Shown here: positions 35,601-43,627 of the stretch, piece by piece
Layout: every line of letters begins with the position of its first letter
Position numbering within the stretch: position 1 is the first letter of the stretch
Assembly (NCBI GenBank): GCA_900491605.1
Contig: UESW01001787.1
Coordinates: 165,334 to 229,333, forward strand
Origin: Calamus simplicifolius
Lineage: Eukaryota > Streptophyta > Magnoliopsida > Arecales > Arecaceae
DNA: 64,000 bases
Reading direction: 5' to 3'
Translations under genes and position numbers: made by a program
The notes under the pieces: generated by a model
The model's database searches: none
Seen by the model: the letters and a program-made list of their open reading frames with translations, nothing else
Told to the model about the DNA's origin: nothing

Positions 35601-38076
35601 ATGCCCCTTTTCTGTTGTCTCTCTTTATCCCTTGTTTTCTCTCCTTACCTCTAGCCCTGTTTGGGATAGCTGCTTTTTGGGCGTGGGGGGGTTTGGAGGG
35701 GGCGCAACAGCTATCCCTAACAGGGCCTCTATCTCTTCTGTAAGCGACCTGCAAGTGCTGCTCCCTCTCTCTCTCGGCAGTGGCAATGATGGGATTGAAG
35801 GGGCTATGATCCAGCCCTTGATCCTCTGATGCTCCTCGCAACGATGGTTCTGTTGGATAAAGCCTCATCGATGATGGTCCTTCTCATCATCATCCTCAAC
35901 ACCCTTAGGTCACCCTTCCTTTCCACATTGGTCTTTTTCGGTGATCCCATCCACTTCCACTAGTGAGGACTTTTCTAAATCAGCACCGTGCTGGTAAGCT
36001 CTGGATTACCTTATGCCGCAATGGTATGACATTGTATTAGACTGGTACCTGACTGATATAACTCATGGAACAAGTTCAGCAAACCTTGGTATGTACCAGT
36101 ACACTAAGCCAGCAAGGTCGTTCGTTTTGTCGTGACGCGCTAGTTGCTTTTATAAGTTGTGGGTAATTGGCAGCTTGTTTGTTGAGAAGTGCATACTGTA
36201 AATATCATTTTCTGTTGTCCATGGTTGAATATGCTATGGTCTGTTTTTGGCAAGAAGAATGCGAGTCTCTGAAGTGGCTGGTTTTTGTGAAGCATTATTT
36301 ATTTCCAGTTTTGCATGGTGGTGGAATAATTTGTTATCCTATTTGAATAGAAATTAAACATGACGGTGTGGACATGTATGTTAGGCTGGCTGCTGATGAA
36401 ATAATAGGAGACATCTCAAGAGGCCTTTTTTGAATTGAACAGAAATTAAACATGTTTTTAGTAGTATTCAGCAGTATGTTTATTGAACTTTTATGCATTT
36501 TTAGGTTTCATCCTGTCCTGAAAATCTTATAACATGGGTTTTTGGTATACAACAGTATCACATACCTGAGACTGGATGGCTCTGTTGAACCGGAAAAGCG
36601 ATTTGAAATTGTCAAAGCATTCAACTCAGATCCTACAATTGATGTGCTGCTGCTCACAACACATGGTAGGGCTTGACTAAATTTGGTGGTTGTTTCAATT
36701 GTTTCTTTGCAAGTCACTGATGTCTCATATTTGCAGTTGGAGGACTTGGATTGAATCTTACATCAGCTGATACACTGGTTTTCATGGAGCATGACTGGAA
36801 TCCGATGAAAGATCACCAGGTTAGTTATGCCTCTAGAGCATGCCAAGTGGGATTGAGCTTGTTGGTTAGGGAATGCAGTGATGATTTTAGGAATGGAGAC
36901 AAACATTTGTAGACCTATTGTCATCTATTTCTTGATGTAAATTGAACATTTGATATATGTTTATTTTGTTGTCATATTATGGTTCATTTCATGTCTCTTG
37001 TTCATTTGGTTTCAATATTCCTCGTGTTGGCTGCTAAGAAATTTTACTCGAGGAGTCTTTATTGGATGTGTCCTAAGTAAAGCAGAGTAGAGAAGCAGAT
37101 TCATGTAGCCGACCCCATGTAGTTGGGAAAAGGCTTAGATGAGTTGAGTTGAGTTGAGTCTTTATTGGATGTGTTACTAAATAATTCCTTTTTCATATTA
37201 AAATCGTCACCAAGGTTTTTTGTTCTCTACTGTTATTTTATTCTTAGGTTCCTTATGTATGGTTCTTTAAGTTTTCTATTTTATGAAATAGAGGTTTCAA
37301 ATAAATTACTAAATATGGAAATCGTGATTCTGGAAATAACATGAAAAAGCAATTAATTATTTTAGATTGTGCATGTATTAGATTTTTTTTAAAGCCCATT
37401 TATTTAATTACTGAAGACACTTGAGCTTATCTCCAAGAATGTTCTAATGCTTTACTGACCATGGTTGCAGGCAATGGACAGAGCTCATAGGCTGGGTCAG
37501 CGCAAAGTTGTGATTGTCCATCGCCTTATCATGCGTGGCACTTTGGAAGAGAAAGTCATGAGTCTCCAGAAATTCAAATTGTCGGTTGCTAATACTGTTA
37601 TCAATGCAGAGAATGCTAGCATGAAAACAATGAACACAGACCAGTTGCTTGATCTCTTTGCTTCTGCACCAACTGTCAGAAAGGTAATTTACAGTAATCT
37701 TTCACCACTCATATACTATTGTGATTTCTCCAAAGAAGAGGCCTACTGGTGTTCAATTTATGTGGAAACACATTTAGTTTATGGTTCAACATTCACAAAA
37801 CCTATTCGTTTTCTTTTCAAAATATTGAAGATAAGTACTTTGCTCACTTCAACTGTTTTCAATACTTTGCCCACCTAACTGTTCTCTTGACAAAACATGA
37901 AGCAGGGTAGTGCCCCTTCAAGCAGTTCCAGTGGTGATCTGGATAAAGTATCAAAACCCATGGTGGGCGGGAAAGGCTTGAAAGCCATTCTAAGTGGACT
38001 AGAGGAGCTCTGGGATCAGTCACAATATGCAGACGAATACAATCTCAGCCATTTCTTGGCAAAGCTTAATGGCTGA
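1..38076 (+). CDS. BTAF1: BTAF1/MOT1-type TBP-associated Snf2 ATPase (RGD3 orthologue), 5'-partial, 21 exons, two frameshifts
   Basis: Exons read here: 1-413, 609-741, 819-887, 1497-1708, 14947-15187, 15418-15591, 15710-16135, 16256-16695, 16915-17034, 17124-17612, 19916-20454, 22798-23286, 23369-23437, 27642-27746, 27840-28061, 28134-28397, 28503-28552, 36556-36665, 36737-36819, 37471-37683 and 37906-38076. All introns are GT-AG and phases match. The product uses ATP to strip TATA-binding protein from DNA in the nucleus, redistributing TBP among promoters (known for the family). Order seen: HEAT-type N-terminal part, central DUF3535-like region, then the two Snf2 helicase lobes and the short C-terminal tail. 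About 1677 residues are present against roughly 2000-2050 usual in plants, so the N-terminus lies upstream. Single-base deletions in exons 8 and 12 each create an immediate stop. They could be assembly indels or true lesions. Identity is very secure; intactness is not. Confidence 0.95.
1709..3158 (+). other. Start of intron 4 (of 1709-14946), AT-rich, no gene
   Basis: Intron 4 spans 13,238 bases because of transposon insertions. This first part is AT-rich with no convincing coding sequence. Bases about 2640-2830 contain repeated gcgcctta/caccta-like blocks of the kind common in old plant DNA transposons, but I could not define ends. Confidence 0.6.
3165..3857. mobile_element. MITE-like non-autonomous DNA transposon
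   Basis: The ends are near-perfect inverted repeats: ctgcgtttggatg at 3165-3177 and its near reverse complement catccaaacgctg at 3845-3857 (one mismatch). They are flanked by a direct repeat CTGTGG at 3159-3164 and 3858-3863. The inside has no coding potential. It is rich in ggaata/tattcc motifs on both halves and very AT-rich at 3400-3660. A GTTTGGATG-type end with ggaatagg sub-terminal motifs resembles plant PIF/Harbinger or hAT-derived MITEs. The 6-bp duplication does not settle the superfamily, because PIF would give 3 bp and hAT 8 bp. Confidence 0.6.
4768..5862 (-). repeat. 3' LTR (left) of the intron 4 Ty3 element
   Basis: 1095-bp long terminal repeat bounded by TG and CA. It is close to the right copy, with a few indels and a short duplicated stretch (tagcaaatacaataatctagcaacgcattg, first part at about 5490-5525) absent from the other LTR. 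Confidence 0.9.
5863..5880 (-). other. Polypurine tract of the intron 4 Ty3 element
   Basis: On the minus strand the bases just before the 3' LTR read AAGTTGGGGGTG. This is the expected position and composition of a plus-strand primer for reverse transcription. Confidence 0.8.
5881..6880. other. Internal region of Ty3 element without coding sequence; pol missing
   Basis: RT core, RNase H and integrase would be expected here, but the sequence is AT-rich and non-coding, with a TATT microsatellite near 6207-6236 and an AT run near 6340. No pol motifs are visible in any frame. The second, gene-like boundary near 6720 (a pyrimidine run ccccccaactt) resembles another polypurine tract. This would fit a non-autonomous derivative assembled by recombination. 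Confidence 0.55.
6895..7410 (-). pseudogene. Start of Ty3 reverse transcriptase, truncated
   Basis: The minus-strand frame ending at 6895 carries EALGWTMANIKGISLSIIQH followed by KPIRDLQRKLKPTMK. This is the conserved lead-in to RT in Athila-like plant Ty3 elements, where the sequence ends with a run ahead of the first RT motif. The open frame stops right after it and none of the catalytic blocks (including YVDD) follow. Upstream 7225-7410 is the acidic linker between protease and RT. It is non-functional. Confidence 0.75.
7430..8181 (-). pseudogene. Ty3 retropepsin-like aspartic protease remnant
   Basis: A minus-strand frame (7564-8181) contains ALLDLGASVNILSYSIYEQL, the Asp-Ser/Gly active-site motif in the LDLGAS form typical of plant Athila-type elements. 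Upstream is a lysine-rich segment with KSNQNAAQFDKILEVFKQV, usual between gag and protease in this lineage. The second conserved block, IPIILGRPFLATANALINC, is in another frame (7293-7550), so at least one frameshift separates the halves. Confidence 0.85.
8300..9390 (-). pseudogene. Ty3 gag remnant
   Basis: The minus-strand frame at 9110-9358 has LKLFHFSLKDRAKYWLNSLD and TWDQLQREFLKKYFPIGKT, the core of the retrotransposon gag (capsid) domain. Downstream pieces to about 8320 continue in shifted frames and are rich in Q, N, S and P with a HPNFSW-like signature in another frame. Several stops and frameshifts interrupt it. Confidence 0.85.
9590..11099. other. 5' untranslated leader of the intron 4 Ty3 element
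   Basis: Roughly 1.5 kb between the primer site and gag, AT-rich, with a TTTTA microsatellite at about 9953-9982. No coding sequence is seen. Confidence 0.6.
11102..11119 (-). other. Primer-binding site (tRNA-Asp type)
   Basis: The minus strand reads TGGCGCCGTTGCCGGGGA immediately downstream of the 5' LTR. It is the primer site found in many Athila/Tat elements and is complementary to a tRNA-Asp 3' end (family knowledge). Confidence 0.8.
11125..12202 (-). repeat. 5' LTR (right) of the intron 4 Ty3 element
   Basis: 1078-bp LTR, TG...CA, followed by the target duplication ATTTG at 12203-12207. The short ORF at 11716-11925 lies wholly inside it and is also represented in the other LTR, so it is not a gene. 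Confidence 0.9.
13386..13619. repeat. Two-copy tandem repeat, about 116-bp unit
   Basis: The block starting aaaacttttatttggtatcc at about 13387 is repeated at about 13503. It includes the shared strings catgcgttcggtgcttggtga and acttctatctacaggccccta. The copies differ by a few substitutions and short indels. Confidence 0.85.
14562..14645. repeat. 47-bp spaced direct duplication
   Basis: The string tatcatccccaaatgcttga plus acaaagtgttaaggta occurs at 14562 and again 47 bases on at 14609, with one substitution. Confidence 0.8.
14947..17612 (+). CDS. BTAF1: BTAF1 exons 5-10: DUF3535-like central region
   Basis: Exons 14947-15187, 15418-15591, 15710-16135, 16256-16695, 16915-17034 and 17124-17612. 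They encode the long alpha-solenoid between the TBP-binding HEAT block and the ATPase. Conserved landmarks include TPRLWPFMRHSITSVRHSAI (exon 5), WPASILGDALQIVFQNLLLE (exon 6), VIWMSELPSRLNP-type sequence (exon 9) and FDKLPKLWECLTEVL (exon 10). Exon 8 is 440 nt, one short of the 441 needed. Near 16655 the frame shifts from the tail of exon 8, where SGYLKCLQ is encoded one frame over, so the apparent stop TAA at 16682-16684 is not the family's end. Exon 9 resumes in the phase expected if one base is missing. Confidence 0.92.
17613..19915 (+). other. Intron 10 (2.3 kb), with one RTE fragment
   Basis: Apart from the RTE LINE piece at 18499-18673, I see nothing with coding potential. Short ORFs here (for example 18200-18538) are chance or LINE read-through. 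Confidence 0.7.
18499..18673 (+). mobile_element. 5'-truncated RTE-clade LINE, 3' end
   Basis: The plus strand encodes fragments RGRGRPKLTWT and NKAEWRKQIHVAGP, the C-terminal tail of plant RTE reverse transcriptase. It ends in a short (TTGAG)n tail, as in this clade. It is bounded by a perfect 15-bp target duplication TATATGCATGAGCAA at 18484-18498 and 18674-18688, which fixes the insertion exactly. Confidence 0.88.
19916..20454 (+). CDS. BTAF1: BTAF1 exon 11: end of solenoid and entry to ATPase
   Basis: This 539-nt exon encodes HEAT-type helices (VRLAASRCITSMAKSM, HARQGAGMLVSLLVQGLG, SDCDHAVRQSVTHSFAALVP) and ends with the linker LLDNSHIDDYKLFVDLKVSL. That linker joins, across a split arginine codon, to the RYQQEGINW Q-motif of the helicase in exon 12. 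Confidence 0.95.
20455..22797 (+). other. Intron 11 (2.3 kb), no gene, two poly-G runs
   Basis: Non-coding. It has a G18 run at 20804-20821 and a G17 run at 21232-21248, both on the transcribed-sense strand. No transposon ends were recognised. Confidence 0.7.
22798..23437 (+). CDS. BTAF1: BTAF1 exons 12-13: Snf2 ATPase lobe 1
   Basis: Exons 22798-23286 and 23369-23437. Motifs in order: Q-motif RYQQEGINW, Walker A DDMGLGKTLQ, motif Ia LIICPSTLVGHW, motif Ib ITSYDIVRKD, Walker B DEGH, motif III LILSGTPIQ, then NNVLELWSLFDFLMPGFLG. This is the DNA-translocating ATPase core (family knowledge). The exon is 489 nt where 490 is needed. In TGT ATT TAG at 23177-23185 one T of a T run is missing, so a stop falls directly before DEGH. 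The downstream half reads on in another frame with full conservation. Confidence 0.95.
23829..24307 (-). mobile_element. 5'-truncated RTE-clade LINE, 3' end, minus strand
   Basis: The start is a reversed (TTGAG)n tail with the conserved block aagccttttcccaactacat, the same 3' end as the copies at 18.6, 30.7 and 37.1 kb. Further inside are minus-strand RT tail-coding stretches. It is flanked by an 18-bp target duplication taaaacgtattaggaccc at 23811-23828 and 24308-24325, with two mismatches. Confidence 0.85.
24440..24571 (+). repeat. Au-like SINE relic
   Basis: The strings ggaaacatggaaacaacatc, taaggctgcatacttttgac and a closing gcatcaagctacccttttttt follow the order of the plant Au SINE 3' half, which ends in a T run. 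The tRNA-like 5' half is weak. Confidence 0.55.
25078..25250. repeat. Low-complexity ATGTATAC-type microsatellite
   Basis: Dense catgta/tacata/gtatgt repeats with alternating purine and pyrimidine. ORFs on both strands (Y, M, C and H rich) are artefacts of this. Confidence 0.85.
26430..26570 (+). repeat. Second Au-like SINE relic
   Basis: It contains gcttttgctcaatcgtaagg, then aatggtaaggttgcatacat and aacccaataatggtgg, matching in order the 3' half of Au-type SINEs. It is degenerate and its ends are undefined. Confidence 0.45.
27371..27411 (+). repeat. (GT)n followed by a 26-base G run
   Basis: Short GT repeats at 27371-27382 run into an uninterrupted G tract at 27386-27411 on the sense strand of BTAF1, 230 bases before exon 14. 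Confidence 0.95.
27642..28552 (+). CDS. BTAF1: BTAF1 exons 14-17: SWI2 insertion and start of lobe 2
   Basis: Exons 27642-27746, 27840-28061, 28134-28397 and 28503-28552. They encode FQATYGKPLLAAKDSKCSAK and KDAEAGVLAMEALHKQVMPF, then FLLRRTKDEVLSDLPEKIIQ, hallmark BTAF1 sequence after motif III. Then come ALQYLLKLCSHPLLV and motif IV RVLIFAQHK. The frame is intact and all splice sites are canonical. Short introns here contrast with the 8-kb intron that follows. Confidence 0.96.
30669..30778 (-). mobile_element. Short RTE LINE 3' end, minus strand
   Basis: The block aagccttttcccaactatat plus ggggtcggctacatgaat is preceded by a degenerate ctcaactcagctcaactc tail. It is the same RTE 3' terminus as the other copies and heavily 5'-truncated. 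No clear target duplication was found. Confidence 0.8.
31769..34010 (-). pseudogene. RTE-clade LINE: decayed endonuclease C-terminus and reverse transcriptase
   Basis: On the minus strand, from high to low coordinates, the pieces are: SQIDFFLTRKID then CKDCKVI then LTTQHKLMVM (end of the AP endonuclease, 33740-33920); MSHTMKLWERIIEYGLRYTI then KNQFGFMSRKSTIEAIF (RT, about 32820-32945); the degenerate catalytic block LFTDNIVLVYE, where FADD is expected (about 32430-32475); and SKVFRLSKGQIEYMKYNF then QIGDHEVTRNDHFQYLGSII (about 32250-32400). The 3' end near 31769 has an aacaacaacaaagcct tail (plus strand). An AT microsatellite interrupts it at 32626-32678. Many stops are present, so it is inactive. 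It is the longest of the RTE copies here. Confidence 0.88.
32626..32678. repeat. (AT)n microsatellite
   Basis: About 26 uninterrupted AT/TA units, within the decayed LINE. Confidence 0.97.
35655..35726. mobile_element. Tiny hairpin element, possible MITE
   Basis: The inverted ends ccctgtttgggatagctg and cagctatccctaacaggg (18 bp, one mismatch) enclose a G-rich centre. The size (72 bp) and structure suggest a mini-MITE, but a target duplication was not clear. Confidence 0.4.
36556..38076 (+). CDS. BTAF1: BTAF1 exons 18-21: helicase lobe 2 end and C-terminus
   Basis: Exons 36556-36665, 36737-36819, 37471-37683 and 37906-38076. They encode YLRLDGSVEPEKRFEIVKAF, motif V LLTTHVGGLGLNLTSADTLV, FMEHDWNPMKDHQ and motif VI MDRAHRLGQRK. 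Then come the brace-like GTLEEKVMSLQKFK and the tail ending LSHFLAKLNG, typical of plant BTAF1. The stop TGA lies at 38074-38076. Frame and junctions are perfect. Confidence 0.97.
37072..37155 (+). mobile_element. 84-bp RTE LINE 3' end
   Basis: Only the extreme 3' end is present (gattcatgtagccgacccca, then a (TTGAG)n tail). It is flanked by a perfect 19-bp duplication GAGTCTTTATTGGATGTGT at 37053-37071 and 37156-37174. It is an extreme 5' truncation within intron 19. Confidence 0.93.
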
Positions 38077-40050
38077 GTTTGGTTGCACCGCAGTGTACAG
38101 TGTAAATCAGAGGAGTGAGTCTGTCGGCCTCAGATTTTGATGTCACCCTGATTTTTTTGTTCTTTGTATATGTTCATTAGATGATGAAGCTGGCTCACAT
38201 ATATGGGTGGTCTAACTATTTTTTAGGATGGTAGGGTTCCTCCCCAAAGGGCAGCATATCACCCAGCACAATGGGTATCGTCAGATGTGTAAATTTGACG
38301 AGCTTGTATATACCTTTAGTTTTTTTTTTCCCTTATAATCAAGTTAGCAGCTTCTTCATAGTTACGTGCTGATCTCTGGTGTTGTACTCTATTGTTTGCA
38401 ATGCCACAAAACAGTTTTGAGTTCGCCAGGCTCTACAGTCCAGCTTGTTGAATCCTCGGCAAGTGATGGATTACTGTACTTTAGGCATGAGAGCTGCCTC
38501 CTTTGATCGCGCCGGATTCTCCTGTTTTTAATAAGCAAGGTGCACGGTGGGTCTGCTACATTGTGTTTGCGCTTCAAAGGTTTTCCGTCGGTGACTCTGG
38601 GAGTGGAATGGTCCTGGAAACTGCGAGCGTCAATCTTGGGACTTGGCCCATCAACGGTCCCCACGTACGCCTTGAATGAGGTGGCTATTTTAGCTGGATG
38701 CTCTTTCTGGTTTTTAAGTTCGATGGCCTTCTATGTTTGGTGCCATCGAAATTCTTTATGAATGTGTGAAAGTTGAGTGTGATGAAGCCCAGGATTATTG
38801 TCCCCTGATGCGCTGGATCTTCACCCATGGTTGAATCCACCACCTGTTTTTATATGTCAGATCCGAACTACGCATGAAAGCGGCGGACATTTTTTTGCCC
38901 TAAGAAAAGTTATCGGATGCTTTGTTTCGTAAGGCTAACAGGTGAGGTCTTGGTCCAGCTGGCCTTGTAAGCTGGCTTTCATTTTGTGAGAACCGTTCAA
39001 TTACTGGATGCCCAGCCATGACTGGGATGGATGAGCTACGTGAGGAGGCATGATCAATCCATTAAATACTTTTACGGGTGATTATCAATCTAAGCTTGAT
39101 AGATAAAAAAAATGAGTTGCTTAAGTATGATAGAATAGGTGTTATTCTGTTTCTAAAATCAAATTCCTGAATGATGTGCCATCGAGGTCGTCATTCAATT
39201 AGCAATCGAGTTGATTTTCGATAGACATGATGATTCGGTAATTATGGTACATCATGCATTAATGAGTAGAGTTCAACAAAATCTGATGCTTGTAATCCTT
39301 TTGAAGTTAACAAACGATTATGAGAGTTTTTCTTAATGAAGAGACTTGAACATATTCTAGTAAAAAAAAATATTAATCCATGCTGCATAAAGCTTCATCA
39401 GCAGAACAAAGAAGTCTAAAAAGGCCAAAAGCTAATATGTTTAGTATACTTCTATCAAAATTAATTTTGACAAACGAGTTAAACACTCTTTAATCATTGG
39501 GGTAAGTTTGTTGTCAGCAGGCGTCCATGTGAGCGCAAGTTGGAAAGAGATGGTGGGTCTCTCCAAGTGCCTCGCTGGTGGACGTAGCAATACCTCACAA
39601 TGGCTTGGATGAATCTCCTCCGTCTCGAGAAAGAAGAGAGGGGAAAAGGGGAACAAAAAAAAAAAAAATCAAGCATAACCATTTATGACCCTTTATTGAA
39701 GGATTTGACACCAGATGCATAAGTCCGACAGGCGGCGCCCTTAGCTCTTTCTCGGTCAGAGCAAAGAACCGACGACAATATATACCAAGCGGTTGTCTAT
39801 AAAAGCTACCGAATTGGAATTTGGAATTCGGTGCGTGTAACGGTTGATAAATAATAATGTAGGAGGGCATTATTCTGAAAAGGAAAATACCATGTCAACG
39901 GGTTAACTACCCAGTGAATTGCAGGAATGTCCGCTGCAAGTCGAAGGAAGAAAGGGGACCGCGCACTGTCAACTAATTAAATGGGCGTGCAAGTTCCCAT
40001 TAAACGAATTAAGGACACCGGTCTTCAGTGCGTGCTAGACAAGGTGCAAG
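38077..40050 (+). other. BTAF1 3' untranslated region, then intergenic DNA
   Basis: The first few hundred bases after the stop are T-rich and likely hold the 3' UTR. I did not find a decisive poly(A) signal. Up to 40050 there is no convincing gene; the ORFs here lack recognisable homology. Confidence 0.5.
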
Positions 40051-40055
40051 CTTGG

Positions 40056-40709
40056 TGTTGACGATTAAGTCATCTTTCTTCAACATCGAAAAATAAAAAT
40101 TCTTTTTTCTTGAAAAGCTTCTGTAAGAAAGTTTTGAAGATTAATTACATCCATAGAACCCTTCGACGCTCAAATAAGCAACTCGAGAACATACAAGAAT
40201 GAACTAGCGGAAAGATAGCTAGAGAGGCTCCGCTTCTAAAAGGTGGTTGATTTCAAGATGCCCTTGTCCAGTAGCATGCAGAGGGCAAGGCTGACAGCGA
40301 CAGATCGCAACCGACACTGAGCATATCAGAGGTATCATGCCCCGCCAGCCACCTGTCAAGCGCGGCGCTACATATGGCAGGTGGGTCTAGTCGTGTCAGG
40401 CGTGCGCCGTTACGGATTGCATCCACACGCTGTTGCAGAAGGTAGTGGGCCACGTGGCCGCCACAGATGGGTGTGTCAGGTGGCTCGAGGCAGCGGGACA
40501 TAAAGGCTCGAAGCTAGGGTGTCCCCCCAGTCCCGAGGCCGAGGCCGAGGGGATGCCAGATCCGAGGCCGATGCCGAGGGAACGCCGGGTCCGAGGAGAC
40601 TTTAGAGGCCAAGGGGGCCTCGGAGGCCGAAGGCGCCTTGGAGGCTGAGGCGGGGGCTTCGACAGTTATTTTCTCTGTTAACCCTAATAACGTTGGATCA
40701 GCCACATCA
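40056..40709 (-). repeat. 3' LTR of the Tat element, deleted copy
   Basis: 654 bp. Compared with the right LTR it lacks about 70 bp corresponding to roughly 59195-59262, including the TATA box, and a short ttggtgggccacgtggg duplication near 59504-59522. Confidence 0.9.
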
Positions 40710-40732
40710 GATGCCCCCTCGCCCCCTGAGAC
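40710..40732 (-). other. Polypurine tract of the Tat element
   Basis: The minus strand just upstream of the 3' LTR reads CAGGGGGCGAGGGGGCATC, the expected purine-rich primer. Confidence 0.75.
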
Positions 40733-41243
40733 GAAGCGGGCTAACTTCCGCAAGGCAAAAGGGGTGTCACCTCCCAAGTGACTGATCCATGCATGCCGCC
40801 AATTGCCGAAAAGCACGTGTCCATGGGTGCAGTGATGCCTTAGCACGGGCGATTCGGGGGTTGTAGCAGTATCGCCCCATGCCGTGCCTCGGAGTGGGAG
40901 CGTCATCTCGGAGCTTATGAAAATCCACCGCCATCATTGCCATCATGATGCTGATGTCAGTGCCGCCTCGCTATTGGACGAAGGCGGATCGTCTCACGCA
41001 CCGAGCACTTGCCGACAGGACTCAGCCTATAGCGGGAATTCACGTGGTCGGGTAGGTGAGGTGGGACGATTCGAAACTGATAAATCGGGTGAAAGGCCGG
41101 ATTTTGTCACTTTTCCTAAGATCATCTTCTACTTCTAGCTCTCGACCCTATCTTCTTCCCGAGACCTTGCTTCCACTGCTTTCTGCTCCAGGTCAGCTTC
41201 CTGATCACCCCCTGCTCCCCTAGCTTTCCATTAGACCTCTCCC

Positions 41244-43378
41244 ATGGCATCTTCGCCCTCTTGGCCTTCATCTGCGTCCCCCACGGACCATATTTCATCT
41301 TTGAGGCTCCGTGCCTCTCTATCTCCTACTCCCTCATGGTCCTCCTCCTCCACCCCTCCGAAGGACCACATTTCCTCTCTCAACGGCGAGCCGCTATCGC
41401 AGCTCCGGCTAGGAGACGCCTGGCAGCCACCGGTGCCTCCTCGAGGGTGAGGGCGGAATCCCCGACGGGGACTGCCTCCACGGTAATGGGCCAGGACTTG
41501 GCCAATATCAGGGCCCGTTACCAAATCTCTAGAAACATAGGGCTCTTTTTGCCAACCCCCAAAGATAGGGTGGTTTCCTCCCGACTTGGTAGGATAGCTG
41601 TTTATGAAATTTCCTTGAAGTTAGGTCTTCGCTTGCCCTTTCACCCTTTCTTTGTTAACCTCCTCGACTACTATTCTTTGACTTCCAGTCAGCTGGTCCT
41701 GAATTCCCTTCGAACCATTTGCGCCTTTATCGTCCTCTGTCACTTCCATTGCATCACGCCTAGACTTTCCCTCTTCCGTTATTTTTACACCCTCCGACAA
41801 CAAGTGGGTTGGTGGCTGTTACAGCCTCGGCCCGACCGAGTCCTCAAACTATACCTTCCCTCCTCCGTTAAGGGATGAAAGTCCCGATTCTTCTTCGCCG
41901 ACCTCGACGGGGTCAAGCCTAGGTGGGGGGACCCAGACCTTAGGCCCAACATGAACTCATTCGTTCTCCGGGGGGACAAGGAAGCGCTGGGGCAGCTATT
42001 TATGGCCGACGTCCCCAGGTGCAACCAACTTCTGTCGGAGGACAATCTTTGACTCGCGGGAGTCTCCACCCGGAGTGATGAGTAGCAGCCGACCCAACAC
42101 TTAGCCAGTTTTACTCCTCTATCCCCCCCCCTTTTTTTACTAACTCCGACTGATGATGTGCAATGATGAAGGTCCCCGTCCGCACCCTCAGGAAAGCGGC
42201 TGCCAAGAGGAAGAAGGCCCTCGAGGGCGCCGAGGGACCGAGCATAAGGCCACGAACTCAGGCTCCCAGCCATCCTGCGGCACAACCTTCCCCGCCTCCT
42301 GAGCACAGGGAGCCCACGGTCGCCCCCGAGGTGGATCTGACGGAAGACACCCCTCCAGAGGGAGCGAGGGCCGAGGGGGCGGCCGCAGGGGGGCCCCCGA
42401 TTCCAACCGAGCCGACCCTGGCGAAGGCGGAGCAGAGCTAGGGTGAAGGGTCGTCGGCAGCAGCGGGACCACCCCCGAAGGAAGAGCCAGCAGCCATTTG
42501 TCCGGTTCCCACCGTGCCCGAGCCTGCCGGGGCTGCCGAGGGAAGTAGAGCCGGGCCGACCCCCACCAGAACCTCCCTCATGAATAATGATCGCCGAGCG
42601 GAGCGGCTCATCTCCCAGGTGATCTAGCCTGAGTTCCAGGAGGATCTTAGCCACTTGGGAGCGTCGGCGTTCTTCCAAGAAGCCTTCGTGGCCCTCGTTC
42701 GGGTAAGTAGCCTTCATGACCTTAGTGTTAAATACTTACCTAATTTTGGTATTAAAAGGTGCACCCTGGATGCAGTCGGCGAACTCCCTGGTGGCCACTA
42801 GGGAGGTTATCAACCAAGGGGAAACCATCATCCGCGAGGCCCGGCAGGATGTTGAGGAGGCCCAGGCCCGAGCTGAGAGGGCTGAGGGGGCTCTGGAGGC
42901 GGCGAGGACTGACCGAGCTGCCAAGCTCAAGGAGGCCGCCAAGCGGGCAGAGGCCGAAGCCGATCGCGCCCGGGCAGCCCTGAATCAAATGGGGGAGGCG
43001 GAGGGCGCCGTCTCCGATAGGGACCGCCACATCGCCGAGCTCAACTCTGCCATCCAGGCGACCGAGGCGAGGACGGAGCATGCCGAGGAGGCAGCGAGGA
43101 GGGCCACTTCCCTGGCTGCGGAGGAGGAGACCAGGGCCCGTGAGGCAGAAACTACCACCGAAGGGAGGGTCGCAGCGGCCATAGAGGAGTTCCGGCAATC
43201 CACCCACTTCTCGGAGGAGATGGCCGAAGCCTCCGCGGATGCCTACATCCAGGGATTCTAGGACGGAAAGGAAAAGTTGGCCCGAGTCCTCGACTTCCCC
43301 CGTGCCCTGGAGATTGAACCGGACCCGGTGTCCGAGGGGGCCTCATCTGACGATGAGCCCGCAGCTGCCGATCCGTGA
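41244..43378 (+). pseudogene. Antisense extra ORF of the Tat element (gypsy-type transposon family)
   Basis: It runs opposite to gag-pol. The start ATG at 41244 (cccATGG context) opens an S/P-rich leader. After a frame change, 41400-41878 has ALSRN-like sequence through AFIVLCHFHCITPRLSLFRYF and GWWLLQPRP, which resembles the plant 'putative gypsy type transposon' family known from antisense ORFs of Tat elements. A TGA at 41876 (expected W codon) interrupts FFFADLDGVKPRW-type sequence. The 42716-43261 part is a long A/E/R-rich coiled coil. A TAG at 43258 (likely from CAG) precedes DGKEKLARVLDFP, with the natural end TGA at 43376-43378. A GTAAGT at 42702 and TTAAAAG at about 42753 may bound an intron. 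Function is unknown in the family. Confidence 0.75.
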
Positions 43379-43627
43379 CTTTTTGTACTTGTCTTTCCTT
43401 TTTGTACTAAAGTCCGACCCAGTCGGCATTTTGTAAGTACCTTTTAGTAATGAAAATTTCTTTTTGAAACATGCACTGGACTTGTGGTCTCCCTTAGCTC
43501 GCCGACATGGGACCCCTAGGGGCTGCGTCGACGCTGGGGATAGTACCCGTCGGCTCGTTGCCAGCAGATCCGCAACTTAGCCATTTTTGTAGGGTAGGGC
43601 CTAGAGGGAGCACCGTGGTTGAACTCG

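Larger units (their letters stand above)
28553..36555 (+). other. Intron 17 (8.0 kb), splits helicase lobe 2
   Basis: It contains a short RTE piece at 30669-30778 and a long decayed RTE element at about 31769-34010. Bases 28553-30660 and 34020-36555 hold no recognisable gene. Parts near 34080-34640 (repeated tgtgagatc / gacctcaca, gggttgggtcaactctaata) and 35380-36130 look like old unclassified repeats. Confidence 0.7.

Noticed and set aside
41785..42717. 310-codon minus-strand ORF in the Tat element
   Set aside because: It lies opposite the extra ORF in GC-rich sequence. Composition is R/G/L/S-rich with no family, typical of a shadow frame.
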